DNA from: JABFSA01 sp963827515
GTDB taxonomy: Bacteria; Acidobacteriota; Vicinamibacteria; Vicinamibacterales; UBA2999
Direction: 5' to 3'
Assembly (NCBI GenBank): GCA_963827515.1
Contig: CAWHBF010000016.1
Location: 34,136-98,135 of the forward strand
Length of the DNA: 64,000 nt
How positions within the stretch are numbered: position 1 is the first letter of the stretch; each line of letters starts with the position of its first letter. Positions 46,190-54,329 of this stretch are shown piece after piece. A model generated the notes under the pieces. It saw only the letters and a program-made list of their open reading frames with translations, had not been told where the DNA came from and ran no database searches. Made by a program: the position numbers and the translations under genes.

Positions 46190-46884
46190 TCAGACCGGAC
46201 GTGGGTCCCCAATTTGCTCGGCGTCCGACCGGCGCACGTAGAGCGGCTTGATGGCGTGCGGCGGGGTCTGCTCGCCACCCGGAACGCGGTACCAGCCAGC
46301 ACGGCAACGGCGCCCGCGAGCACCGGTGAGACCGGGTCCGTAAAACGCGCGTTCACCCCAAGAGCCGTGTGAATCGTTTTCCGGTACGCCAGGGCGCCGT
46401 CGCCGGTGAAAAGCACGGGCTGCCCTGCCAGCCCAGCCAACAACGCTTCGGGTTTGGCCACTATCGCCGGTGCCACTTCGCGACCATGCTCGTATGTCGC
46501 CGCGAACACCTCGCCGCGCCACGCATCCATCCATGCGGCGACGCGGTTGTCACCGACCTCGCCCTGTCCCGACGTCACCAGATGCGCGAGTGCGTCCAAC
46601 GCGGACACCCCAATCAGCGGCGCCCCGATTGCCATGGCCAGCCCTTGCATCGTCGCGATCCCGATTCGCAGTCCGGTGAACGACCCAGGCCCCGTTGCCA
46701 CCGCCAAGAGATCGATATCGGCCAGCGAGACGGATTCACGTGAGAGCAGGGCTTCCAGGTCGCCGGGGAGCCGTTCTGCTTGCTCCCGAGCGGCGTCGCC
46801 GAGTTCCTCGCGAAGCAATTGCCCCTCCCGCACGAGCGCACAGCTTCCCGGACGCGTCGTGGTGTCGAGTGCGAGGATTACCAT
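46190..46884 (-). CDS. tsaB: tRNA threonylcarbamoyladenosine biosynthesis protein TsaB (one frameshift)
   Basis: MVILALDTTTRPGSCAL and VATGPGSFTGLRIGIATMQGLA are the TsaB signatures. TsaB activates TsaD for t6A37 formation. The expected C-terminal end AIKPLYVRRSDAEQ is present only in another frame. One base is missing at about 46255-46275, in or near a short C/G run. The restored protein is 231 residues and stops at 46190, seven bases before rimI. The gene is divergent from mutS. No tsaD or tsaE gene is in the window. Confidence 0.9.
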
Positions 46885-46951
46885 TCTCCTGACAGATAAT
46901 AACCACGAAGCGCACGAAAGTTCTCGTAGTGGCCTTCGTCGTATCCACTCA

Positions 46952-49658
46952 ATGTCGAGTCCTACCGCTACCGCCACCCCGGTCATGCGTCAGTACCCTG
47001 GACGCCAAGCGGCAGCACCGCGACGCCATCGTGTTTTTCCGGATGGGCGATTTCTACGAGATGTTCTACGAGGACGCACTGGTGGCGGCCCGCGCGCTCG
47101 ACCTGACGCTCACGTCGCGGTCCAAGGACGTGGGTGGCGCCGGGATTCCGATGTGTGGCGTCCCCTTTCATGCCGTTGACGGGTACCTCGCCAGGCTGGT
47201 GGGCAAGGGATTCCGCGTGGCCATGTGCGAGCAGGTCGAGGATCCCAAGAAGGCCAAGGGGCTCGTAAAGCGCGAGGTCGTGCGGGTTGTGTCACCCGGC
47301 ACGCTGACCGACGCGAAATATCTGGAAGCGCGCGAACCGGCGTACCTCATGGCGATCGTGTCCACCGCGACCGAACGGACGCGCGAGAGCGAGGAGTTGT
47401 TCGGTGTCGCGTTACTCGACCTCACCACGGGTGAGTTCACCGCGGCCGAGTATCGCGGAGCGGAAGGGCTTCAGGCATTGGCGGACGAGATAGCGGTGCT
47501 GCGGCCGCGCGAGATCCTGCTCCCCACCGAGTCGACCGTGGCGAAGCGGCTGCCCGAGATCGCTCGCCTTCAATTGCCCGTCAGCACCGCGGAGAGCTGG
47601 AGCTTCGAACCAGAGGCCGCGCGCAGAACGCTGCTCGACCAGCTCAAGACGCACGGGCTCGAGGGTTTCGGGCTCGAAGGCCGGATCGCTGCCATCCAGG
47701 CGGCGGGCGGTCTCGTCAGCCACCTTCGCGGAACCCAGCAAGCGGATCTCGCACACGTCCGCGCGGTGACGCTGAAGACCTCGACCGATTGCCTCATCAT
47801 CGACCCGGTCACCCTCAAGCACCTCGAGGTCATCACGGGCAGCGAAGGCACCACCACGGGTTCATTACTCCACGAGATCGACCGTACCGTCACCGTGATG
47901 GCCGGCCGATTGCTTCGTTCGTGGGTACTGCGGCCCCTGTGCCGGCTCGAACGAATCCAGGACCGGCTCGACGCGGTCGAGGAAATGGCGTTCCGCTCGA
48001 CCGAGCGCGCGAAGTTTCGCGACACGCTGAAATCGGTCCACGACCTCGAGCGGCTCGTCGCGCGCGCCGCGCTGGGCACGGCCGGACCTCGCGATCTCGT
48101 CTCGCTCGGTCAGTCGCTTATCGCCGTGCCGCGCGTCAAGAACGTTCTTGCCGATGTGCAGGCGCCGCTCCTGCGGAGCCTGGTGGCTGAACTGGACGAC
48201 CTTGCTGACGTGCGCAATGACATCGAACGAACACTGACGGACGAGCCACCCGTCTTTGCTCGCGACGGCGGATTCACAAGAGACGGTATCGACGCCGAGC
48301 TCGACGAGCTCAAATCCATCAGCCGTTCAGGCCGGCAGGTCATCGCCGAGATGGAGGAGGGCGAGCGGACACGCACCGGGATCAGCTCGCTCAAGGTTCG
48401 CTTCAACCGCGTGTTCGGCTACTACATCGAAATTTCGAAGTCGAACCTGCATGCCGTGCCGGCTGACTACCAGCGCAAGCAGACGATTGCCGGAGGCGAA
48501 CGATTTACAACGCCGGCGCTCAAGGAGTATGAGACGAAGGTGCTCGGTGCCGACGAACGCATCCTCGAGCGCGAGCTCGAGATCTTCGAACGGCTCCGAA
48601 CCCGCGTCGGTGCGGAAGCGCCTCGGATTCAGGACACGGCGCGAGCGCTGGCCACGCTCGACGTCCTGGCAGCACTGGCGGAAACTGCCGCCGTTGCGAA
48701 TTACACGAAGCCCCACATGCATGACGGCGACGAGTTCCTTGTCGCCGACGCTCGCCATCCCGTGGTCGAGCGGTTTGCTGCCGGCGCGTTCGTGCCCAAC
48801 GACATCGACCTCAACGGCGCGACCAGACAGCTCGTGATACTCACAGGGCCGAACATGGGCGGCAAGTCCACGTATCTTCGACAGACGGCGCTCCTGCCGC
48901 TCCTCGCGCAGATCGGCTCCTTCGTCCCGGCGAAGGATGCGAAACTGCCGATCGTCGATCGCATCTTTGCGAGAGTGGGCGCCTCGGACAACATCGCTCG
49001 CGGACAGTCCACGTTCATGGTCGAAATGCAGGAGACCGCCAACATCCTGCAGACGGCCACGTCGCGCAGCCTCGTCGTCCTCGACGAGATCGGCCGCGGC
49101 ACCTCGACGTTCGACGGGCTGAGCATCGCCTGGGCCGTGGCAGAATACCTCGCCACCAATCCGCGCGCGAGACCCAAGACTCTCTTTGCCACCCACTACC
49201 ACGAGCTGACCGACCTGGCCGACTCCCTCCCAAGCGTGGTGAACGCGCACGTGGCGGCGCGCGAGTGGAAAGACGACATCATCTTCCTGCGCAAGATCCT
49301 GCCTGGACGATCCGATCGAAGCTATGGCATCCAGGTCGCTCGCCTGGCGGGCCTGCCCCCTGGTGTCATCGCACGCGCGCGCGAAATTCTCGCAGGGCTC
49401 GAACGAGACGAACTCTCGCGTGGAGGACGCCCGACGCTCTCAGGCGCCGCCGGGGATCCGACGAACAGTCAGCTCGGTCTCTTTGCCAAGCCGACGGACG
49501 GCCTCGAAGTGATAGCCGCCGCGTCCGCCCCTCCGCGTGGACATCGCCACGAGGATGAAATTGCGCGACGATTGAGGGAGACCGACGTCGACGACACCAC
49601 ACCGCGCCGGGCGCTGGAACTGCTCGCGGAGCTCAAGCAGCTCGCGGAGGATAGATGA
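46952..49658 (+). CDS. mutS: DNA mismatch repair protein MutS (frameshift near the start)
   Basis: Domain I opens with FFRMGDFYEMFYEDA, which includes the mismatch-contacting Phe-x-Glu. Connector and lever domains follow. The ATPase has Walker A GPNMGGKSTYLRQTAL, Walker B LVVLDEIGRGTSTFDG and the switch histidine in LFATHYHEL. The expected N-terminus MSSPTATATPVMRQY is in a different frame from LDAKRQHRDAIVFF; one extra C near 46996-47000 separates them. Restored length is 901 residues from the ATG at 46952. The raw frame could be called from about 46929 with an unrelated leader. Confidence 0.95.
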
Positions 49659-51190
49659 CATTTCGTCAGGTGTTGACCGCGCGACTATTCCCTGCCGCAG
49701 CAATCCTGGTGCTCGTCGGGTGTTCGCCCGCGGCACCCGCATCGGACGCGGATCTGATCAAGGTCATTATTCGAGCCTCGCCAACCACCTTCGATCCTCG
49801 CGTTGGCGTAGATGAAGGTTCGACGAGAGTGCATCAGCTGGTCTACAGCCAGCTCATGACCATCGCTCCGGACCTTCGCGTGGCGCCTGGTCTGGCCTCG
49901 CGCCTCGACAACCCCGACCCGGTCACGTACATCGCACACCTGCGCAGCGGGGTGAAGTTCCACGACGGGCACGAGCTGACCGCGAAGGACGTCGTCTACA
50001 CGTTCAATAGCTTCCTCGACCCCAGTTTCGTATCTGCGCGAAAAGGGGCCTACGGAATGCTCGCGTCCGTCACCGCGATTGACGACTACCAGGTCGAGTT
50101 CAAGCTCAAGGAACCGTTCGGTTCATTCCCGATTCAGCTCGTCATGCAGATCGTGCCAGACGGAGCCGGAGAGTCGTTGCGCTCGTTTCCGATCGGCACG
50201 GGGCCGTACCGCTTCGTCCGGTACGCCATCGACGAGCAGGTCGAGCTCTCCGCCTACGAAGGCTACTGGGATGGCCTGCCGCAGAACGCCGGCATCGTCC
50301 TGCGAATCGTTCCGGACGACACCATGCGCGGCCTGGAATTGCGCAAGGGCTCCGCAGACCTCACGGTCAACGACATTCAGCCTGACGTCGCCTACCGACT
50401 GGAGAAGGACGGCCTGACGATCAGCAAGGCGCCGGGCGTGGACTACGCGTACGTGGGCCTGAACATGCGCGACCCGATTCTGCAGAACAAGCAGGTTCGT
50501 CATGCCATCGCTTACGCCATCGACCGACAGGCGATCGTGGACCACTTGCGTCGCGGTCTCGCAGTGCCGGCGGTTGGCGTCCTGTCTCCCGTTGCCTGGG
50601 CCTTCGAGCCCAATGTGCGCGACTTCACGTACGACCCGGCACGCGCGAGGCAGCTGCTGGATGAAGCCGGGTACCCCGACCCCGATGGCGAGGGGCCACT
50701 GCCGCGCCTGCGCCTCTCGCTGAAGACGTCAACGGATGAGTTCTTCAGACTCCAGGCGACCGTGATTCAGCAGAACCTGCGTCTTGCCGGCATCGACGTG
50801 GACGTCCGCTCGTACGAGTTCGCGACGTTCTACGCTGACGTGTTGAGCGGCAACATGCAGATGTACACGTTACAGTGGGTAGGCGTGACCGATCCCGACA
50901 TGCTCCGACGTGTCTTCCATTCGACGCAGGTGCCGCCGATCGGTTTCAACCGAACCTACTACAGCAACAAAGAGGTCGATCGGCTGATCGATCTGGCGAC
51001 GACGGCGAAGACAGACGAGGAGCGACTGGCACACTACAGCGCGGCGCAGAAGGCCGTGGCCGAAGATGCGCCGTACATCAGTCTCTGGTACAAGACCAAC
51101 ATCGCCGTCGCCCGTCCGAATATCAGTGGGATGCGGCTGTCCGCGCAGTCCGACTTCCTTGCCCTCAAGGATGTCAGGAAAGCTCAGTAA
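49655..51190 (+). CDS. ABC transporter substrate-binding lipoprotein, peptide/nickel family 5
   Basis: 511 residues. The signal ends at a lipobox VLVGC. SBP_bac_5 features are LRSGVKFHDGHELTAKDVVYTF, SFPIGTGPYRFVRY, YVGLNMRDPILQNKQVRHAIAYAIDR and AVAEDAPYISLWYK. It would bind oligopeptides or a similar ligand in the periplasm. It overlaps the mutS stop by four bases, an unusual operon partner. No permease or ATPase genes of the transporter are nearby, so it either works with a distant transporter or has another role. Confidence 0.88.
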   Translation: MTFRQVLTARLFPAAAILVLVGCSPAAPASDADLIKVIIRASPTTFDPRVGVDEGSTRVHQLVYSQLMTIAPDLRVAPGLASRLDNPDPVTYIAHLRSGVKFHDGHELTAKDVVYTFNSFLDPSFVSARKGAYGMLASVTAIDDYQVEFKLKEPFGSFPIQLVMQIVPDGAGESLRSFPIGTGPYRFVRYAIDEQVELSAYEGYWDGLPQNAGIVLRIVPDDTMRGLELRKGSADLTVNDIQPDVAYRLEKDGLTISKAPGVDYAYVGLNMRDPILQNKQVRHAIAYAIDRQAIVDHLRRGLAVPAVGVLSPVAWAFEPNVRDFTYDPARARQLLDEAGYPDPDGEGPLPRLRLSLKTSTDEFFRLQATVIQQNLRLAGIDVDVRSYEFATFYADVLSGNMQMYTLQWVGVTDPDMLRRVFHSTQVPPIGFNRTYYSNKEVDRLIDLATTAKTDEERLAHYSAAQKAVAEDAPYISLWYKTNIAVARPNISGMRLSAQSDFLALKDVRKAQ

Positions 51191-51212
51191 TCCCCGAAAT
51201 GAAGGAGAACTC

Positions 51213-51947
51213 ATGAGGACGTTCGTGCAGATCGGTCTCACTATCTTCATAGTCGTCGGCCTTGGCGCGGCGACACACGAGGCAGGGACAACCGTGGCCA
51301 TACCATCCGAACCGGGGGCGCCGCAGGCGGCCTCCCAGACCGTTTCGTCCTACCCGAGCGATATCGATCCGGCGTCGCGCAACCGTTTGCCAGTGGTCAA
51401 GCGCGAGGATCTCGACGATCTGGGCAAGACCCTCTTCGATAAAACCACGGCGGACGTGAAATCAGGTCGATCCCTCGCGGGTTTCCAGGGCCCGAACGGG
51501 ATTACGTTGCACAGCCCACGGATCGCAGAGGTGGATCAGCGCAAGAACGATTACCTGCGGTTTGAGAGCCGACTGGGTCGGCGCCACTATGAGGTGGCGA
51601 TCCTCGTGACGGCGCGCGAACTGACCCATCAGTTCGAGTGGGCGGCCCACGAGCCCGCGGCACTGAAGGCGGGTGTGGAACCGGCCGTCATCGATATCAT
51701 CAAGAACAAGCGACCGCTCGTCGGCCTCCAGCCAAAGGACGCGGCGCTCATCCAGCTGGGACGTGAGGTGATTGGCCTTCGGTCAGTCCAGTCAGCGACG
51801 CTTGCCGAGGCGCTGAAGCTGTTCGGCCGCCAGGACCTGGTTGATGCCGTGTCTGTGATGGGTCATTACGCCGGTATTGCGATTCTGCTGGATGCGTTCA
51901 ACCAGCAGCTTGGACCCGGTCAGAAGCCATTGCTGCCGCCGCTATAA
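51213..51947 (+). CDS. Exported carboxymuconolactone-decarboxylase-like protein
   Basis: 244 residues. A signal peptide (IGLTIFIVVGLGAATHEAG) precedes a helical CMD/AhpD-like domain with LGRRHYEVAILVTARELTHQFEW, HEPAALKAGVEP and KDAALIQLGREVIGLRSV. The Cys-x-x-Cys pair used by AhpD peroxidase is absent, so it is not a thiol peroxidase. Export is also unusual for this fold. AAGGAG lies five bases before the ATG. It follows the binding-protein gene by 22 bases and is probably co-transcribed. Substrate unknown. Confidence 0.8.
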   Translation: MRTFVQIGLTIFIVVGLGAATHEAGTTVAIPSEPGAPQAASQTVSSYPSDIDPASRNRLPVVKREDLDDLGKTLFDKTTADVKSGRSLAGFQGPNGITLHSPRIAEVDQRKNDYLRFESRLGRRHYEVAILVTARELTHQFEWAAHEPAALKAGVEPAVIDIIKNKRPLVGLQPKDAALIQLGREVIGLRSVQSATLAEALKLFGRQDLVDAVSVMGHYAGIAILLDAFNQQLGPGQKPLLPPL

Positions 51948-51996
51948 GGAGAAGTGACGGCCGCGCATCAGCGGCCCCTTCGCGGGGGGACGTGCG

Positions 51997-52743
51997 CTAG
52001 CTTCCGAGGGCGGTCTTGGCCTCTGCCACGTACGGCGATGTGGGGTGCTCGTCCACGATTCGCGCGAACGTCTTCCGCGCGTCGTCCTGCTTCCCGCTGG
52101 CCTGATAGGCCTTCGCCAGTTCCATCAGGATGGCGTCCTTGGGCAACTCCTGGTCAGCGCTGGCTTCCAACTCGGTCCACGTGGCAATCGCCGAGTCGAA
52201 CTGACCCGCACGCGCCTGCGTGTCTGCCTTACCCATCAGAGCCATGCGCCCATACAGGGTGTTCCGACCCGACCGGCTCATCACATCGTCGAACGTCTTG
52301 ATCGCTTCGTCGTGTCTGCCGAGCGAGGCAAGGGATGACGCATAGTGATATCTCGCGGTGATTCCGGCGGCCGTGTCCGGGTAGGCATCGGCCGCGGCCT
52401 TCAACTTGGGGAGCGCCGCGTTGAGCTTGGCGGCCTCGGTCGCGAAAGATCCTGTCGCACCGAGGGTGGCGGCCGCGGGGACCTCTCCGGGCTGGCTGGC
52501 TGTAGTCGTCGCCGGGACGACGGGCGCGTTGAAGGCGACCAGGGCATCGGCCAGCAGGCGATCGGCCTGTGCATCGTCGCCACGCCGCCAGACGTTGATC
52601 CCGCCCACGATTCCTGCAACCACCAGGAGCGTCAGGGCGATGCCCACAATCAGCGACTTCCGCGACGCGAGCGCTTCACTCGCCGCCGTCAGCGTCTGGG
52701 CCAACTCGTTTTCTTTCAGGTGGTGTCGTTCTGTACGCTTCAT
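51997..52743 (-). CDS. Membrane-anchored TPR protein (YfgM-like)
   Basis: 248 residues: a cytoplasmic N-terminus MKRTERHHLKENELAQTL, one helix (LIVGIALTLLVVAGIVGGINVW), and a periplasmic TPR region with ITARYHYASSLASLGRHDEAIKTFDDV, YGRMALMGKADTQARAGQFDSAI and LMELAKAYQASGKQDDARKTFARIVDEHP. The layout matches YfgM-type proteins that associate with the Sec translocon and chaperones; this is by analogy only. A TCTAGTCTTTGG tandem repeat lies immediately upstream. Confidence 0.82.
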   Translation of the reverse strand: MKRTERHHLKENELAQTLTAASEALASRKSLIVGIALTLLVVAGIVGGINVWRRGDDAQADRLLADALVAFNAPVVPATTTASQPGEVPAAATLGATGSFATEAAKLNAALPKLKAAADAYPDTAAGITARYHYASSLASLGRHDEAIKTFDDVMSRSGRNTLYGRMALMGKADTQARAGQFDSAIATWTELEASADQELPKDAILMELAKAYQASGKQDDARKTFARIVDEHPTSPYVAEAKTALGS

Positions 52744-52746
52744 TCT

Positions 52747-52777
52747 TGGTCTCTAGTCTTTGGTCTCTAGTCTTTGG
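52747..52777. repeat. 14-base tandem repeat TGGTCTCTAGTCTT
   Basis: Two perfect copies (52747-52760 and 52761-52774) plus the start of a third, four bases upstream of the TPR gene start. The same sequence family occurs at 39603-39628. Confidence 0.75.
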
Positions 52778-52800
52778 TTTCGCTGTTCTGGCTTCCGTAG

Positions 52801-52826
52801 GGCGGGTTCCGCGTAGCGGACCCGCC
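52801..52826. repeat. Palindromic intergenic element C
   Basis: GGCGGGTTCCGC at 52801-52812 pairs with GCGGACCCGCC at 52816-52826 with one bulge and a three-base loop. It lies between the TPR gene start and the tRNA 3' end. It could end the tRNA transcript, but no T-run follows. Confidence 0.5.
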
Positions 52827-52870
52827 TCGCAGTCCTAGTCCCCGGCTGTTTCGCGAACGCAGCCCTTAAG

Positions 52871-52947
52871 TGGCGTCCCCGGACAGATTCGAACTGTCGA
52901 CCTCGCGCTTAGGAGGCGCGCGCTCTATCCAGCTGAGCTACGGGAAC
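52871..52947 (-). tRNA. tRNA-Arg (anticodon CCT)
   Basis: A 77-base cloverleaf on the minus strand. The acceptor stem is GTTCCCG with CGGGGAC, the D-arm GCTCAGCTGGATAGAGC, the anticodon stem CGCGC/GCGCG around loop CTCCTAA (anticodon CCT, reading AGG), the T-arm GACAG-TTCGAAT-CTGTC, discriminator G, and an encoded CCA. All stems pair, with one T-G in the acceptor. tRNA-Arg(CCT) is a frequent integration target, and an integrase relic begins next to its 5' end. Confidence 0.95.
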
Positions 52948-52964
52948 GTGATGTCGATAGCGCG

Positions 52965-53345
52965 TTAGTTTACCTGATGTTGGGCGGCCTGTTCAGCGGC
53001 CCCGTTGCCAAGAGGCATCGACTCTACGGCCTCCTCGTTTGCAACGGGTTTGCAACGGGCGACGGATTCGTCGGTGTCGCGCATGCTCGCTTCGAGGACC
53101 AGCGAGGTCCACGTTCGAGCTACGATCCCGCGTCGTCGCGGATGCTTGTGCCCGAGCATGCGCTGCACGTGATGGAGGGGCCAGCCCCGCCTCAGCGAGA
53201 CGACTCCCGAGCACTCGTGCCGAAGGTCGTGGCACAGCGTTGAGGTCCAACGTAGCGTAGTCGCGGCACGCGACTCGGCCGACAAGCTTGCTCGCATCCA
53301 CCGCAGAGTGTGTCGCCACGCCTTGCTGACGCACTTCACGCGCTC
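52965..53345 (-). pseudogene. Degenerate phage-type tyrosine integrase, C-terminal part
   Basis: One minus-strand frame keeps CHDLRHECSG and RGWPLHHVQRMLGHKHP, the H-x-x-R and H/W regions of tyrosine integrases, then LVLEASMRDTDESVARCKPVANEE, which resembles the usual tail after the catalytic tyrosine. The usual Thr-x-x-Tyr-x-Asn segment is scrambled by indels and substitutions, and the N-terminal domains are missing or unrecognisable. It is a relic of an integrative element, 18 bases from the 5' end of tRNA-Arg. Confidence 0.7.
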
Positions 53346-53737
53346 GCGGCGATGCCGTCGCCGTAAGACGAAGCACCGGCGATGTGCGTGGCGCGCATGA
53401 CGCTAGTTCGTGGCTCGACGGCAGGGCCAGACGAGCGTGGTGTGCGCCATCTCCAGTGTCCCCGCAAGTCGTGGGGAGATGAGCACGATGAGCTCCGTGT
53501 GCCGTCTTGATCTTCTCGGCGAGCATGGTGAGGGCGGCGCTTCGTCAGGTCGACGAATAGCGGCCCTCGACGCATAGAGCGCCCGCTCAGCCGCTGGGGC
53601 GTTTAGCACACGTGTTCATTTCAGCAGTCTCAACTTGAATAGATCACAGGTCCAGCGTGGGCTATGGACTCTCCGATGTGTATCCGCGAGGATGAGCACG
53701 CGGCTAGCGCATCGTTACACTACTGGAGCGCCCAGTT
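53346..53737. other. Unassigned remnant sequence
   Basis: About 390 bases with no intact gene and no domain I recognise. It lies between the integrase relic and a decayed small gene and may hold further fragments of the same accessory element. Confidence 0.6.
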
Positions 53738-54008
53738 ATGAAAGCCGTAGAAGCGCGTCGGCTTGTTGTGGGCGAACTGTCGAAGTATCGCGACTCGCCG
53801 TACCGAGCAAGTATGTGGACGGGCAAATCGGACGTTTGAGATCATTGGACCCTCTGGCGCTCGCTACCAAATCGAGATCTCGCGTTCTGCGGAATCACAG
53901 ACCAATGGAGATATTCGGGTTGTTGGCGCGATTGATGACGGTGGGTGGAGAGCGTTATGAGCTTACCGAAGCTTCATCAAGGGACCAGATGGTTCGATTA
54001 CTGGCTAG
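53738..54008 (+). pseudogene. Decayed small hypothetical gene (GPSG...DDGGWRA...FIKGPDG)
   Basis: The reading MKAVEARRLVVGELSKYRDSPYRA starts at 53738 but stops early. A second frame gives TFEIIGPSGARYQIEIS and IRVVGAIDDGGWRAL, and a third gives FIKGPDGSITG before TAG at 54006-54008. The joined product of about 90 residues resembles a conserved small protein of unknown function often found in accessory regions. At least two frameshifts. Confidence 0.55.
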
Positions 54009-54041
54009 TTTAAACTGACCACGGCCCACTGCATGGCTCGA

Positions 54042-54257
54042 ATGAAATCGTGGCTCAGGGATTGGTGGCGTTTTGGTTGCTGCCATCGGGATAATGTTTT
54101 TCCCGCTCGGATATGGAATCAGCCCCAAACGTGACCTCAGTGCGTTCTCTAACATCTCCGACCTGGCGATTTCGTATGGCCCGGTCTGGTAGTGACCACG
54201 ATTGGCGTCCTGATGCTCGTATTGTCGTGCTTTATTCCCGGTGAACAAGACGATTAG
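54042..54257 (+). pseudogene. Decayed small two-helix membrane protein
   Basis: A hidden gene. After a short start MKSWLRD at 54042 the sense frame shifts to GGVLVAAIGIMFFPLGYGIS, SPKRDLSAFSNISDLAISYGP. It then shifts again to LVVTTIGVLMLVLSCFIPGEQDD and TAG at 54255-54257. The two strongly hydrophobic helices and the polar loop look like a genuine small membrane protein of about 70 residues. Family unknown. Confidence 0.5.
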
Positions 54258-54329
54258 TCCGACGCGAATCAAACTAGAGACAGTGCCTCGTCGCATCGAT
54301 AGTGCGCTGGGTTGGCGCAACGCTGCTAC

